Shown here one piece after another: positions 10,932-21,789 of a DNA stretch of 64,000 nt. Below the pieces are notes generated by a model, which did not search any database, was not told the DNA's origin, and was given only the letters and a program-made list of their open reading frames with translations. The translations under genes were made by a program, and so were the position numbers. Origin of the DNA: Dugong dugon (lineage: Eukaryota > Chordata > Mammalia > Sirenia > Dugongidae); NCBI GenBank assembly GCA_030035585.1, contig CM057471.1:93435819-93499818 (forward strand). The letters run 5' to 3'. Positions within the stretch are counted from its first letter, which is position 1. Each line of letters starts with the position of its first letter.

Positions 10932-12032
10932 TTGAAGGATTCTATGGGCAAAATAATGAATGAAGCAGGAAGCATCAAAAGGAGATGGAAGGGATTCACA
11001 GAGTCACTGTACCAAAAAGAATTGGTCAACATTCAACCATTTCAGGAGGTAGCATATGATCAAGAACCAATGGTACTGAAGGAAGAAGTCCAAGCTGCAC
11101 TGAAGGTATTGATGAAAAATAAGGCTCCAGAAACTGACAGAATACCAACTGAGATGTTTCAACAAATGGATAAAATGCTTAAAGTACTTACTAGTCTATG
11201 ATAATAAATCTGGAAGATGACTACCTGGCAACTGATTTGATCATATACATGATCATTCCAAAGAGGAGTGATCCAACAGAATGTGGAAATTATCAAGCAA
11301 TATCAATATCACACATAAGTAAAATTTTGCTGAAGATCACTCAAAAGTTGTTGCAGCAGTACATTGACAGGGAATTGCCAGAAATTCAAGCCAGACTCAG
11401 AAGAGGATGGGGAATAAGGGATATCACTGCTGATGTCAGATGGATCATGGCTGAAAGTAAATAATACCAGAAAGATGTTTACTTGTGTTTTATTGACTAT
11501 GAAAATGCATTAGACTGTGTGGATCATAACAAATTATGGATAACATTGAGAAGAATAGGAATTTCAGAACACTTAATTGTGCTCATGTGGATAGGATATG
11601 TAGACCAAGAGGTAGTAGTTCGAACAGAACAAAGTGATACTTCATGGTTTAAAATCAGGAAAGGTGTGTGTCATAGTTGTATCCTTTCATCATACTTATT
11701 CAATCTGTATGCTGAGCAAATAATCTGAGAAGCTGGACTATAGGAAGAAGAATGGAGCATTAGAATTGAAGGAAGACTTATTAACAACCTGTGTTATGCA
11801 GATGACACAATCTTGCTTGCTGAAAGTGAAGAGGACTTGAAGCACTTGCTGATGAAGATCAAACACTGTAACCTTCAGTATGGATTATACGTCAACATAA
11901 AGAAAACAAAAATCCTAACAACTGGACCAATGCGCAACATCATGATAAACGGACAAAATGTTGAAGTTGTCAAGGATTTCATTTCACTTGGATCCACAAT
12001 CAATGCCCATGCAAGCAGCAGTCAAGAAATCC
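10932..12032 (+). pseudogene. RTE reverse transcriptase region, frameshifted
   Basis: Successive open pieces at 10932-11201, 11198-11464, 11483-11728 and 11740-12032 cover RTE RT: 'KNKAPETDRIP' (finger motif, normally KAPGxDGI), 'SDPTECGNYQAIS', 'FIDYENALDCVDH', 'ILSSYLFNLYAE', then YADD (11795-11806) and 'YVNIKKTKI'. The YADD aspartates survive, but frame changes near 11200 and 11730 and a stop near 11461 break the protein. The C-terminal part continues after the LTR at 12893. Confidence 0.88.
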
Positions 12033-12085
12033 AATCTTGGACTGGGTTCTCTAGAGAAGCAAAATCACTGACGTGTGTAAATATA

Positions 12086-12123
<38 letters not shown>

Positions 12124-12142
12124 AAGAGAGAGAGAGAGAGAG
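12086..12142. repeat. Compound microsatellite (GT)n(AT)n(AG)n
   Basis: About 12 GT units, six AT units, then about nine AG units, inside the antisense LTR and directly upstream of a SINE head. The solo LTR at 34098 has only a short TA/AG tract at the same point, so the expansion is specific to this copy. Confidence 0.95.
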
Positions 12143-12309
12143 GAACACTGGTGGCACAATGGTTAAGTGTTCAGGCTGCTAACCAAAAGGCTGGCAGTTA
12201 CAAATCCACAAGCCGCTCCTTGGAAACCCTGTGGGGCAGTTCTTCTCTGTCCCATAGGGTTGCTATGAGTTGGTAGCGACTTCATGGCAATGGGTTTTGT
12301 TTGGTTTTA
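12143..12309 (+). repeat. Afrotherian SINE inside an LTR
   Basis: Head 'gaacactggtggcacaatgg', 'ctgctaaccaaaaggctgg', 'ctccttggaaaccctgtggg', tail 'ggcaatgggttttgtttggtt'. Sense orientation, short-middle form. It lies within the LTR at 12033-12892, giving three nesting levels (RTE > LTR > SINE). Confidence 0.93.
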
Positions 12310-12429
12310 TAGAGAGATTTATATCAAGGAAATGGCTCATGCAGTTGTAGAGGCTGGAAAGTCTCAAGTCAATGGGTCAGGCTGGAGGCTTCTCCTAAGT
12401 CACATAGCTACATGGGCTGGCGAACCCAA

Positions 12430-12622
12430 GATCAGCAGGTCAGATAGGAGGCCTGTGGCTCACACGCTGCGGTTTCTGACAAATCCCAGGATCAGCAGGC
12501 AAGATAGCAGGCTGCTGGCTCACAGGCTGTGGAGGCTGACAAATCCCAAGGTCGGCAGGTAAGAAGGCAGGCTGCTGGCTAACGGGCTGTGGAGGCTGAC
12601 AAATCCCCAGATCAGTAGATAA
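12430..12622. repeat. About 59-bp tandem repeat inside the LTR
   Basis: Three to four diverged units of about 59 bp, each with 'gatcagcagg', 'ggctgctggctcacaggctg' and 'gaggctgacaaatccca'. The repeat belongs to this LTR family: the copy at 34098-34668 has about two partial units. Confidence 0.8.
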
Positions 12623-13110
12623 GCTGCTTACTCAAGTCCCAAGAATTAGAGGTCAGATGAGGAGCCAGCTATAGGATCCGGAGACAGCAAAAGCCAGAGA
12701 GCTTTGCCGGAAGGTTCACCTATATTGGATGTAGACCACACCCCAAAGGAAACTCCTTCTCAACTGATTAGCTGCTCATAGAAGATCTCATCATGGAGGT
12801 GATTACATTATTACATCGCTGTCAAACTGCATCATAACTGTCAAACCACTGAGAATTATGGCCCTGTCAAGTTGACACACAACCTTAACCATTTGCATTG
12901 GGCAAATCTGCTGCAAAATACCTTTTTTAAAGTGTTAAAAAGCAAAGATGACACTTTGAGGACTAAGGTGCACCTGACCCAAGCCATGGTATTTTCAATT
13001 GCCTCATATCCAAGTGAAAGCTAGAGAATGAATAAGGAAGACCAAAGAAGAACTGATGCCTTTAAATTATGGTGTTGGCAAAGAATACTGAATATACCAT
13101 GGACTGGTGT

Positions 13111-14842
13111 ATATATATACATATATAAGGTACAAAGATGTATTTCAAAGTGGGAACAGTTGTATGTTACAATAATGTCACTGTGAATCTTCAAATAATA
13201 AATAAATGTATAGCCCTTGAAGATGCAGAATTTCACATTTCTAGTTCAACAGTCATGTCTTGCCTTGTTTTACTTGGATTCTGTAGAAATGCAGTGCTCT
13301 GATCAGAGGGCAGGAGACGTCAGCATTTGCTTTTCTTTCCTTTCTTCTAGTAAGGAAACTATATTCTGTCAAATACTCTGGCCATTTCCAGGACACCTTT
13401 GCCGAACTCGTTCTTTATACTTACATCCGCCCCTTTGTCAAGAAGTAACTGAACTAATGCTTCATGATTATTTAACACGGCCACCATCAGAGGGGTCCAC
13501 GCAGATCTTGAAAGGGAGTTCAGAGTCTATCAGATGCATACAGGGCCAAAGGATGATATTTCAGGTGCAATGGGCAGAGGGAGAAAAGGCAATAAAGCGT
13601 GAAATGCCTTTGCAGTGTGTTGAAAGTAATGTATGAATTATCAGTTTGGATGGAACTCATAACCATCTGAGAATGGAGTAGGCAGAGATAAGGGTAGAAG
13701 AGCAGGTCAGGGCTTATTGTGGATGACGTCAATGCTGTGGTGATTAATTTATTCTTAATTGGTAGGTGAGAGGCAAGCCATTGAAAGTTCTCGCCAACTA
13801 ACTCTTAGTCTTTATGCCAATAACTAGACTGAGAGTAATATACCTGGGTCTATCTATATTAGTTTTATCTACATCATTACCTTGAGCTACTCTCAACTAC
13901 AAGTGTGAAATTTAGAATTAACCAAGGGTAATGTGTGTCGGCTGTATCCTGAGCTGTGAAAGGAAACCTATGGAATGTGAACACATAATACCCATAGACC
14001 TTTAAAAGTGGGTTATAATTTTCATTGCAAATGAACATGTGCTGTGGTATTACTGCTCATCTAAATTCTACAAGTCATTTCAATGTAACATAAACTAATT
14101 GACCCCGGTTGACTGGGAAGGTATAAATTGGCACGAGGAATGGCAATGTCACAGGTGTGCCATCTCTTCTTTCCTTCCCCCATGTAAGAAGGCACCATTC
14201 CACTGCTAAATGAGCAAAAGAAAAGAATGAATGACTTTTCTAGGAAAATAAACCAAATGCTAATTTTATATAGTCTAAGATGTATCAGGCTTGTAAAGTG
14301 TTCTCATTTTCTCAAAACAGAGCTCTTAAAGCCAGGTTAGGAGGGTGAGTTCTAAAGCTGCTTAGAGCACTGATGCCCTCATGTGGGAAAAACAACATTT
14401 AACACAAACCTCTAACTCTCAGACATACAAGACACCTGGGGAAATTCTACATGCCAACACAACAGAAAGAACAGATGGTTCATGAAATGGTTATTGATGT
14501 ATAGTTACAATTTCCTCTTTCTCATTAATGTTCTATAGGCATCTTTGTTTAGCATTAGAAGCCGCTAGAAATCTACTGGAAATGCATGGGGTGGTGATAA
14601 GTCTTTTATTTTCCTTTAAGCATTTTAAGTTAATTTCCAGGTAATATAAAAATAGGATATTAAAATTTTAGACAAACAATACTTAATGTGTACCTTGAAG
14701 TACTGTATTCACTAAATCTGTCTCATGTTATCAGTTCCAAGATGCTGATTTATTGATCCACAACTGTATGTAAGCACAAAAGCATGGCAAATCTCAAGCT
14801 ACACCACAGCTCAATGTTTATTCAACCTAATATCCCAGGAAA
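13111..14842. other. Mostly single-copy sequence with an ankyrin exon
   Basis: A short TA tract at 13112-13128 marks the RTE end. Apart from the minus-strand ankyrin exon at 13377-13506, no repeat family or further exon was recognised. Confidence 0.5.
13377..13506 (-). CDS. Candidate exon encoding one ankyrin repeat
   Basis: Minus strand: an AG acceptor (13508-13507, after 'ctgaactccctttca') precedes 43 open codons. They fit the ankyrin consensus: WTPLMVAV helix 1, [15 protein letters not shown] helix 2 and turn, then [11 protein letters not shown] leading into the next helix. A possible donor (AGA|GTATTT) ends the exon at 13377 in phase 0; if unspliced the frame stops about 15 bp later. CpG-containing codons and no internal stop suggest a functional exon rather than an old pseudogene. 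Ankyrin repeats are protein-interaction modules. The parent gene was not recognised. A single-exon retrocopy is less likely because neighbouring repeats are absent. Confidence 0.55.
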
Positions 14843-15044
14843 GGAGCCCTGATGGCGCAATGCTTAAGGGCTCGACTGCTATCCAAAAGATTGGCAGTTC
14901 AAACCCACCAGCCACTCTGCAGGAGAAAAGACCTGGAAATTTGCTTCTGTAAAGATTTCAGCCTAGGAAACCCTATGGGGCTATTCTGCTCTGTCACTAC
15001 GAGTTGGAATCGACTGACGGCACACAAAAATACAACCAACAACA
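14843..15044 (+). repeat. Afrotherian SINE, long-middle, CAA tail
   Basis: Head 'ggagccctgatggcgcaatg', middle 'gcttctgtaaagatttcagcc', tail 'gagttggaatcgactgacgg' ending in 'caaccaacaacaa'. The CAA-type 3' end resembles the RTE tail rather than the usual 'gggtttggtttt' end. Confidence 0.92.
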
Positions 15045-15868
15045 ATATCATCGGAGGAAAAAAGAATCCACTGTGGTTTTTAAGAAACTCCACCCTAAAA
15101 TTCAGCCTACGATCTGTACTGTGCGAAAGTACGACCCTGATTTGCTTCACTGAGGTACACTCGCACTTAAGGGGCCTGGGAAAAAAGGGGACAGCAAAGG
15201 AACCAGAGCAGGAGCGTTGAAGGAGCAGGGGGAAACCCAGAATATTTCTAGACACCAAATTTTATTATAGATATAGATAGCAATCATCTCCAGTACAGAA
15301 AAATCCAGAATGTCACACTGATTTTGTAGACAGACACTATCTCAACTATGCCTTCCCTCACAGACTCAGACATAACTTTGAAAGGTCATCAAACACGATG
15401 TACGGCAATTGGAAATTCACTTCCTCAAACCTAGTTGCAGCCACTGCAAGGAATACATTATCTTTGTTTTGACCACAGGGTTGTTCTAAGTCCACACATT
15501 GAATTGTGAGATATCAGTGCTGTCAGCTTCCCTTTCCAGCATTCTTTCCTACCTTCATAATCTTCCTCTCTACCGTCTTTCAATTACCTATTGCCCTCAC
15601 CATATACAATATGCTACCCATCAATGACACATAGGTGCAAAGAGAGCAGAAGGTTTTACTTCATAGTGCAATCACTGGTCAATTACAAACAGACGTCAGC
15701 AGCCCTGCGTTAAGAAGGATTCTGTGGTTGTGTCCAGGCTCATTTGGAAAACATACTGGGACTGAACAATAATGCCTTCCTTCAGCATACGTGGGTGCGG
15801 CTATGTATTAATGAAACTTAGATTTTGTTCCGCTCCTACTGTGAATTTAAGTCAAGTATTCACAGAAG
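15045..15868. other. Single-copy or unrecognised sequence
   Basis: About 0.8 kb with no recognised repeat or domain. Overlapping open frames on both strands near 14852-15258 run partly through the preceding SINE and are not supported as genes. Confidence 0.45.
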
Positions 15869-16076
15869 AGGAGTCCTGGTTACGCAGCAGTTAAGTGCTC
15901 GGCTGTTAACTGAAAGGTGAAATCCATCAACTCATCTGCTCTGAGAGAGAAAGATGTAACAGTCTGCTTCCACAAAGATTTACAGCCTTGAAAACGCTAC
16001 GGGGCAGTTCTGCTCTGTCCTATAGGGTCACTATGAGTCTGAATCAACTCTACAACAACGGGTTTTGTTTTGGTTA
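15869..16076 (+). repeat. Afrotherian SINE, long-middle
   Basis: Head 'aggagtcctggttacgcag', middle 'gtctgcttccacaaagattt', tail 'actatgagtctgaatcaact', end 'gggttttgttttggtt'. Confidence 0.92.
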
Positions 16077-16154
16077 TCCATAGTAGGCCCGGTGAATTCT
16101 TTCATCGTGCCTCATTCTTTTTCTTTCTTAGTATCTTTTCTCCCCCTTTTTTAC

Positions 16155-16440
16155 TCCTATTTACTCTTCAAGACCCAGTCAAATGTTTTTTTGCCATAAT
16201 GTCTTACCCAATCCCTGTTTCAGACTGTGTTGGTTATTCCTTCCTCTAGGGTCTCATAGCACACTGTTTATATAAATCCATTTTAGCTCATAATATACAC
16301 AGTTATAACCATTGATATGTTTATACCATTAAACTGTGTGCTACTGGAGGGTGGAAACCGTGTCTTATTCAAGTTTTTATCTCTGCAGCTGCTGACTAAT
16401 AGGCACACAATATCTGGAAAGAAAGGAACAGAAAGAATGA
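16155..16440 (+). repeat. L2 3' end fragment
   Basis: 'tactcttcaagacccagtc...gtcttacccaatccctg', then 'gtgctactggagggtgg' and 'gtcttattcaagtttttatc' follow the order of the L2 3' region. Diverged, ancient. Confidence 0.6.
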
Positions 16441-16679
16441 AAAGAATACATACTCTCTCTCCCAGAAGTATGTGCTACTTTGCTTGGTATATGAGGCACT
16501 GAAGTTTCATTTCCTATGAAATGAATTTCGCCCATCAAATAGAAGATAGGGTGGCTTCATGAAAGATACTATGATCACAGTGGTATAATACTCAAGTCCT
16601 TGATCAAAAGACTTTAGAAAGACTCAGTCCTTTGTTTTTACTTTTCCTGGAATATTTGGTGTGCCTTTTGTGCTTGCAG

Positions 16680-17172
16680 GAAGCCCTAGAATATGTCACA
16701 TTGCCTGTTTGTTCTCAGATCCACCCCCAGCCTTCTTCTGCTTTGGTCTCGATGGTGGTGGCATCTACAAATCACATTTCCAGTTAGGTTCAGCTAATAG
16801 GAGGCACTGGTAGGGGATATAAGCAAGGAAGGAAGGAAAAAGCCAGGGTATTTATCGCTCCTCTCTGCTTTGGAATATGTATCCTGTGGTGTCTGCATCT
16901 CCTCCATGGTCCCTGCTTCCCCTGAGCAGTGCCTACCATATTTCTGGTTCTCTCTGAGTGGCCCTGGCTCATGGACCCTGATAGCATCACTTCTTCTTCT
17001 CTTGGTCCTTTCATCTCCAGGGCTGATAGCAATTCCCTGCAGTTGCTCATCTCTCCTGTTGGCTCTTTCACCCATACTAACAAGTGTGCAACAAGTTTGC
17101 CATATTAAAGTTCATCTGATAAACTACCTGGTGTCGCCTCTATTTTGCTGACTTGCTCCTGACTAATGCACT
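16680..17172 (+). repeat. Ancient LTR-like fragment
   Basis: 'ggttcagctaataggaggca', a C/T-rich stretch around 16860-17060 and the end 'tgctcctgactaatgca' recall an old mammalian LTR (MaLR/ERVL type). No target duplication was found. The open frames on both strands here (16790-17151) come from this C/T-rich block and carry no domain. Confidence 0.35.
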
Positions 17173-17406
17173 GAGCTAGAGCCACTCGTATTCCCTTCCA
17201 AATGTTGTATCTCACCTTCAAATCAAATGGGAACAGACAGCATTATGATATTCACCAGTCACTATATAAAGCATATATCATAGGATGACAGAAACATAGC
17301 AAAAGTTATAAGTAAATAACGTGTTGACAATACTTCCCAGGGTCTTTATTAGGTGTTGGGCCAAAGAAAAATAAATAAAAAGGTATAATTTGTGATACCA
17401 ATAATC

Positions 17407-17803
17407 ATCTGTCAGTTTGTTGTACTCTGGTGGTTTACATGCTGCTATGATGCTAGAAACTATGCCACCAGTATTTCAAATACCAGCAGAGTCATCCATG
17501 GTGGACAGGTTTCAGTGGAGCTTCCAGACTAAGACAGACTAGGAGAAAGGCCTGGAAATCTACTTCCAAATATTAGCCAATGAAAGCCCTATGGATCACA
17601 ATAGAATATTGTCCAATATAGTGCTGGAAAATGAGCACCATAGGTTGGAAGTCACTCAAAAGACACAGTGGCCACAACAATACACTTGAATATACAAATG
17701 GATTGTGAAGATGGTGTAGGACCAGACAAGGACATTTCACTTAGTTGTACATGGGGTCACCATGAGTCATAGCCAACTGTATAGCAACTAACAACAACAA
17801 CAA
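17407..17803 (+). mobile_element. Non-autonomous RTE derivative (5' region fused to 3' tail)
   Basis: The first 250 bp match the RTE 5' region ('gtcagtttgttgtactctgg', 'aagacagactaggag', 'atagtgctggaaaatgagc'). The sequence then passes 'agtcactcaaaagacacagt' straight into the RTE 3' tail ('gattgtgaagatggtgtagg', 'gggtcaccatgagtcatag') and ends in CAA repeats. The same junction occurs at 30372-30745 and 57787-58220, so this is a family, not three independent deletions. Presumably mobilised in trans by RTE proteins. Confidence 0.82.
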
Positions 17804-18564
17804 TTTGTGACAGGATTAAGGAGTAAGGCATGAGGAAAACAGGATAGTATATAAATACATATAAAAAATCATCCTATGCCCTATACCTAAATTGGAGAAG
17901 AATGAGACAGAGAGAGAGAGTGGGGAGGGGGACATTATTCATGCAAAAACTCTATTCATTCGTAAAGGCCCATTCTCCTTCTACAACTTTAGAGAACATT
18001 GGCTTATATTAATACAAACTGGAGTACATAAGAAAGAACTCTAGAAGCCGTCACATACTCATCTCGCTTGGTTGCACACAGTATAGTGGTGTGCAACAAA
18101 CACTGAGGAGGAAGTCCTTTATGTGTTTTGAATTAGCCTGCTGGCCCACAGATCTCAGAGCAGAGGTTCCCTTAATTAGGGATGGATGGGGGCAGGAGCT
18201 ATTACTGTGTGGAGGCTGCATAATGGATGGAGAGAAACCAACCTGGAGTTTCCCTTTACCTCAATTGGCAGTTAAGACAGGCAAGGAGAAAAAACACACA
18301 GCAGACAACCAGTCCTATTTTATTCTTCTCAACTGAGTTTTTAGCTGAAGAGGCAAGTCTGGCAACAAATGTGATTTGCAGCTGTATACCAGAGAGGCCC
18401 GTGGAAGGCTTATGCATGAAATGAAAAGCTCAAAAGTTTCAGGACCTCATTCTAACTCAAATCATTATCAAAACTGCCTACAAATTTAGGAGCAGTAAAA
18501 CAAAGCAAAATTAGAATGATAGGATTTCATTTTTTTACATAAAACTTCAAGGCATAATAATTAA
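17804..18564. other. Single-copy or unrecognised sequence
   Basis: Contains a short (AG)n tract at 17907-17920. Overlapping plus-strand open frames at 18091-18424 show no recognisable domain. Confidence 0.45.
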
Positions 18565-19198
18565 TCTCTACTCCTCTGGAGCAACAAAGGAAGAAGGAAA
18601 GTCAGGATTAGGAGGAGGATATGGAATGTGTGGCTAATTACCTCCATGAACAACTTCCTCCTTTGCCATGAGACAGGAAGAACTGGATGTTGCCCAGCTA
18701 CCATTACTGAACATTTTGACTGAAGATTCTACAGAAGAATCCTGATCAAAAGGGGGAAAATAAGACAACAGAATTTTAAATTCTAAGGGACTCCAGACTT
18801 CCTGGAGCCATGAAGGTTGGATGAACCCCTGAAATTACTGCCCTGAGATAATCTTTAAACCTCAAACCAAAAATATCCCCTAAAGTCTTCTTAAAACCAA
18901 ACAAAAGTTTAGCTTAACTAGTAAAAAATGTTTGTCTTGAGCATTATGCTCTTTTAAGAACTATATATAGGGGATCAAACTGACAATGGCAGCTTGAAAG
19001 ATTAAATACAAATCTTAGGCGTCTGTGAATTTATGTTAATGGAGGAAAAACTCAGAAAAAGAGGGTGAGAATGGTTGCACTACTCAAAGCATGTAAGCAA
19101 TGCCACTAAATGGTACATGTAGAAACTGTTGAATTGGTATATATTTTGCTGTGTATATTCTCAACAGCAACAAAATAAATATAATTTAAAAAAAAAAA
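18565..19198 (+). mobile_element. LINE-1 3' UTR fragment
   Basis: Follows the L1 3' UTR order seen at 2340-2925 and 36770-37395: 'gatgttgcccagctaccatt', 'ctgaacattttgactgaag', 'ggatgaacccctgaaattac', ending 'caaaataaatataattt' plus poly(A) at 19186-19198. Severely 5'-truncated, with no coding part. Confidence 0.75.
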
Positions 19199-19259
19199 CT
19201 TCAATATCTCATTCCATAGGTTTATTTTCTTAAATAATAACATTATCACTATTTCTTAT

Positions 19260-19735
19260 GTATTCTGAGAGAAGTTTTATCTGAAGATTCATTGTTCCAT
19301 CATTATGGCAACCCTTTTCTTCTTAAATTTTCAAAATTTATTTTGGTCCTTCACTGGTCCCGTTTCTTTTTCAGGCACATCAAATATACATATGTTGGAT
19401 TTCTGCATTTTTTATGCTATATCTATTATTTCCTCTGAGATATCTTATATATTTTTTATTCTTCCCACTTTTCTCTCAGATTCTCTTCAGCCTGTCTTCA
19501 TGTTGCTGATTTAGACTTCTGCCATATAAATCCTTTTACTGCTTCTAATTCATTTTTAAGTTCTGTGATGTAATTATTTTTCCCTTAATTTTTTTTCCCT
19601 CTTAGCTCTTTCAGTTCCCTTTATATCTCATTTTTCTGTCTTTTGCTGTAGAAAGTTTATGTAGTCTCTTTGTTATTATTTCATGATTAGTCACCTTTGA
19701 AGGAATTAACATTTTTGCTGGACCTGCTTTGTGTT
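19260..19735 (-). mobile_element. Ancient L1M/HAL1 ORF1-region fragment, antisense
   Basis: The T-rich plus strand reads on the complement as an ORF1-like charged coiled-coil text ('ITELKNELEAVKGF'), in broken frames. Similar fragments lie at 38190-39460 and 54030-54520. Age and subfamily uncertain. Confidence 0.5.
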
Positions 19736-20070
19736 TTAAAAAGCTAACAAAATAGTAAAATAAGGATTTTTTTTAAGTTGATATGCCTCAAAAAGGGGTC
19801 CATTAAAATAAAAATAAGGGAAAGATATTTGCTATCATCATTATTATTTCACATCTTTCTGGAAGTGTTAGCTAATGCAATTAATTAAGAAAGAGAAAAT
19901 ACTTCTTAATTTGCAGGAAGAAAAGAAAAGTTTGTATTATTTGAAAATTACATTACTATACGCCTAGAAAACCCCAAAAGGATCATCCAAAAAAGTAATA
20001 CAAAGAATAAGAATTCAGTAAGAAGTTCAGTTACAAAGATATTATAGAATCACTACATACAGCTTCTTAG
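19736..20070. other. A/T-rich unassigned sequence
   Basis: 'cgcctagaaaaccccaaaag...atcatccaaaa' (19960-19990) resembles older L1 ORF2 text, so part may be an L1 remnant, but the match is too short to support. Confidence 0.3.
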
Positions 20071-20273
20071 TCGTTGTTGTTATGTGCCATTAAGTCAATT
20101 CCAACTCATAGCAGCTCTATATGACAGAGTAGAACTGCCCGATACCCCCTAGGCTGTAATCTTTACGGGAGCAGATTGCCAGGTCTTTCCTACCATGGAG
20201 TCACTGGGTGGGTTCAAACTACCAACCTTTCAGTTAGCAGCCGAGGGCTTAACCATTGCACTACCAGGGCTCC
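20071..20273 (-). repeat. Afrotherian SINE, antisense, long-middle
   Basis: Starts 'tcgttgttgttatgtgccat', then 'agagtagaactgcc', 'aatctttacgggagcagatt', and ends at the complement of the head, 'accagggctcc'. It lies head-to-head with the next SINE. Confidence 0.92.
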
Positions 20274-20279
20274 TTATAT

Positions 20280-20430
20280 AGCTTAAGAGCTCTGTTGCTA
20301 ACCAAAAAGTCAGCAGTTTGAATCTACCAGCTGCTCCTTGGAAACCCTATAGAGCTGTTCTATTCTGTCCTAAAGGGCCACTATAAGTCACAATCAATTC
20401 AATGGCAATGGGTTTGGTTTTTTTGGTTTT
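20280..20430 (+). repeat. Afrotherian SINE, head-truncated
   Basis: Begins within the head ('cttaagagctctgttgctaa'), then 'gctccttggaaaccctatag', tail 'ggcaatgggtttggttttt'. Only about 6 bp separate it from the antisense SINE to its left. Confidence 0.88.
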
Positions 20431-21237
20431 GAAATATGTTGAAAACACTCAATTAGAATATTTAAGAATTATGAGAAGAATAAACATTGTTTCAATCAGA
20501 ATTTATTTAATAGTAGAATTAAAAAAAAACTTGAATTAATTTAGACAATACAGGTAATTTGTTGACTCACATACCAAAAATGGCCTAAGGTAGAGCAGGC
20601 TTCACATGATGTACAATATGATGGCACAGGGTTAACAAGACCATGTTTCTATCTATTGCTCTCTCCTTTTCTTTTATGTCCAGCAGGAAAGATCATCTCT
20701 CCTCCAACCACTGAACAAAAGTCCTGGACGTCTCTCTAATTGGGTCATCTTAGGTCATGAACCTACCAACAAGTCACTGTGACTAAAGGCATTCCAGGTT
20801 TCAATTGGTTTTGGCCTGGCTTATGTGGCCATCTTGAACCTGTCATTGTAGCAATGAAGTGGATTTACCTACCCACCTTTGGCGGTAGGGGTAGGAGCAA
20901 TCCCAATCAAACTACTGCTTTATAATGGGTATAGTAGAAGGGAGGTTGAAGAAGGAATCACAATTGATGATAGTAATGATGATGATGATGATGTTAACAG
21001 TATCAATAATAATGACAGCTATGATGTACTGAGTATTTAACATGGATCAATCATTGTGATAACCAAATTCTTGTCAGATTTAAATGCATTAACTTCACTT
21101 GGTTCTTGAGTAAATGAAATAAGATTATCTACATAAAGTGTTTGTTACCTAAAAATAATAACAATAATACTTTTTATGAAAGGAGTAATAAAGATAATAG
21201 TCATAATAGGAGGAGAAATAATAGGGGAAATAATGTT
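20431..21237. other. Unassigned A/T-rich sequence with a GAT microsatellite
   Basis: No gene or family recognised. Short (GAT)n tract at 20975-20993. Flanked on the right by a MIR. Confidence 0.45.
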
Positions 21238-21395
21238 AGCAGCAGCAGTGAGAATATTGGGTATGTAGGTACTGTTATTATCCTAATTTTATAGATGAGG
21301 GAAATGAGACCTAAAGAGGTTGCATAACTACTTCAAGTAGCAGAAGTTACATTAGTTTAAGTAGCAGAACTACAAGTCTAACACTGGTCTATATG
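21238..21395 (-). repeat. MIR SINE, antisense
   Basis: 'gtactgttattatcctaatt', 'tatagatgagggaaatgaga', 'agaggttgcataac' and 'agcagaactacaagtctaa' follow the reverse MIR core order. Confidence 0.7.
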
Positions 21396-21579
21396 GCTCA
21401 AAAGTCAACTCTAAACAACATATATATGATTTGTATGAAGAAAAATTAAGAAGCATCTTAGAAACAAAAGAATGAAGACTAAGTGGAAAGTTATACCTTG
21501 TCTTAAACGGGAAGCCTCTATATTTAAAAGATTAAAATATAACTTTGTTACAATGACAAGGGAATTCTCATTGAGAGTA

Positions 21580-21625
21580 TGTGTGTGCGTATATATAGGT
21601 GTTGTGGGGGGGGTTTGGTGGGTAG
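21580..21625. repeat. GT/TA simple sequence with an eight-G run
   Basis: 'gtgtgtgcgtatatataggt' followed by a run of G (21607-21614). It generates overlapping spurious open frames on both strands. Confidence 0.8.
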
Positions 21626-21789
21626 TAGAGGCAGAGACAGTAACGCTCTCCAATTATTTTATTTGCTACCCTATACTTCCAGCTCCCCTGCAATTAGGCA
21701 CGACTAGATGACTAGTTCTAGACTTGTAATCTCTGTAATCTGTAGCAACTTGCCTCATGTGGTTATTTATATTGAAAATTACATTAATT

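Larger units (their letters stand above)
12033..12892 (-). mobile_element. Solo LTR, antisense, enlarged by a microsatellite and a SINE
   Basis: Antisense copy of the LTR family at 9666: it starts 'cttggactgggttctctag' (complement of the 3' end) and finishes 'caagttgacacacaacctt aacc' (complement of the 5' end). The last few bases of the 5' terminus and adjoining RTE sequence are missing, so no clean target duplication is visible. The LTR proper is about 630 bp after removing the SINE (12143-12309) and simple repeat. Confidence 0.8.
8788..13110 (+). mobile_element. RTE (BovB-like) LINE, long copy carrying two LTR insertions
   Basis: Order: 5' region ('ctgccagtttgtcatactg', about 8795), N-terminal frame, APE-type endonuclease, linker, reverse transcriptase (YADD at 11795-11806), C-terminal region to about 13110. 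The final part with the 'atgagtcggaatcgactc' 3' tail is missing, so the copy ends early. Without the insertions at 9666-10231 and 12033-12892 it is about 2.9 kb. RTE LINEs move by target-primed reverse transcription and here plausibly supplied machinery for SINEs sharing their tail (family knowledge plus inference). Confidence 0.9.

Noticed and set aside
12430..12622. CRISPR-like repeat array
   Set aside because: The units are contiguous without unique spacers, diverged, and belong to a mammalian LTR.
13217..13636. 139-codon forward open frame
   Set aside because: It is the antisense shadow of the ankyrin exon region; only the minus strand gives a recognisable domain.
16790..17151. Three overlapping open frames of 93-97 codons
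   Set aside because: Different frames of one C/T-rich, LTR-like block with no homology I can see.
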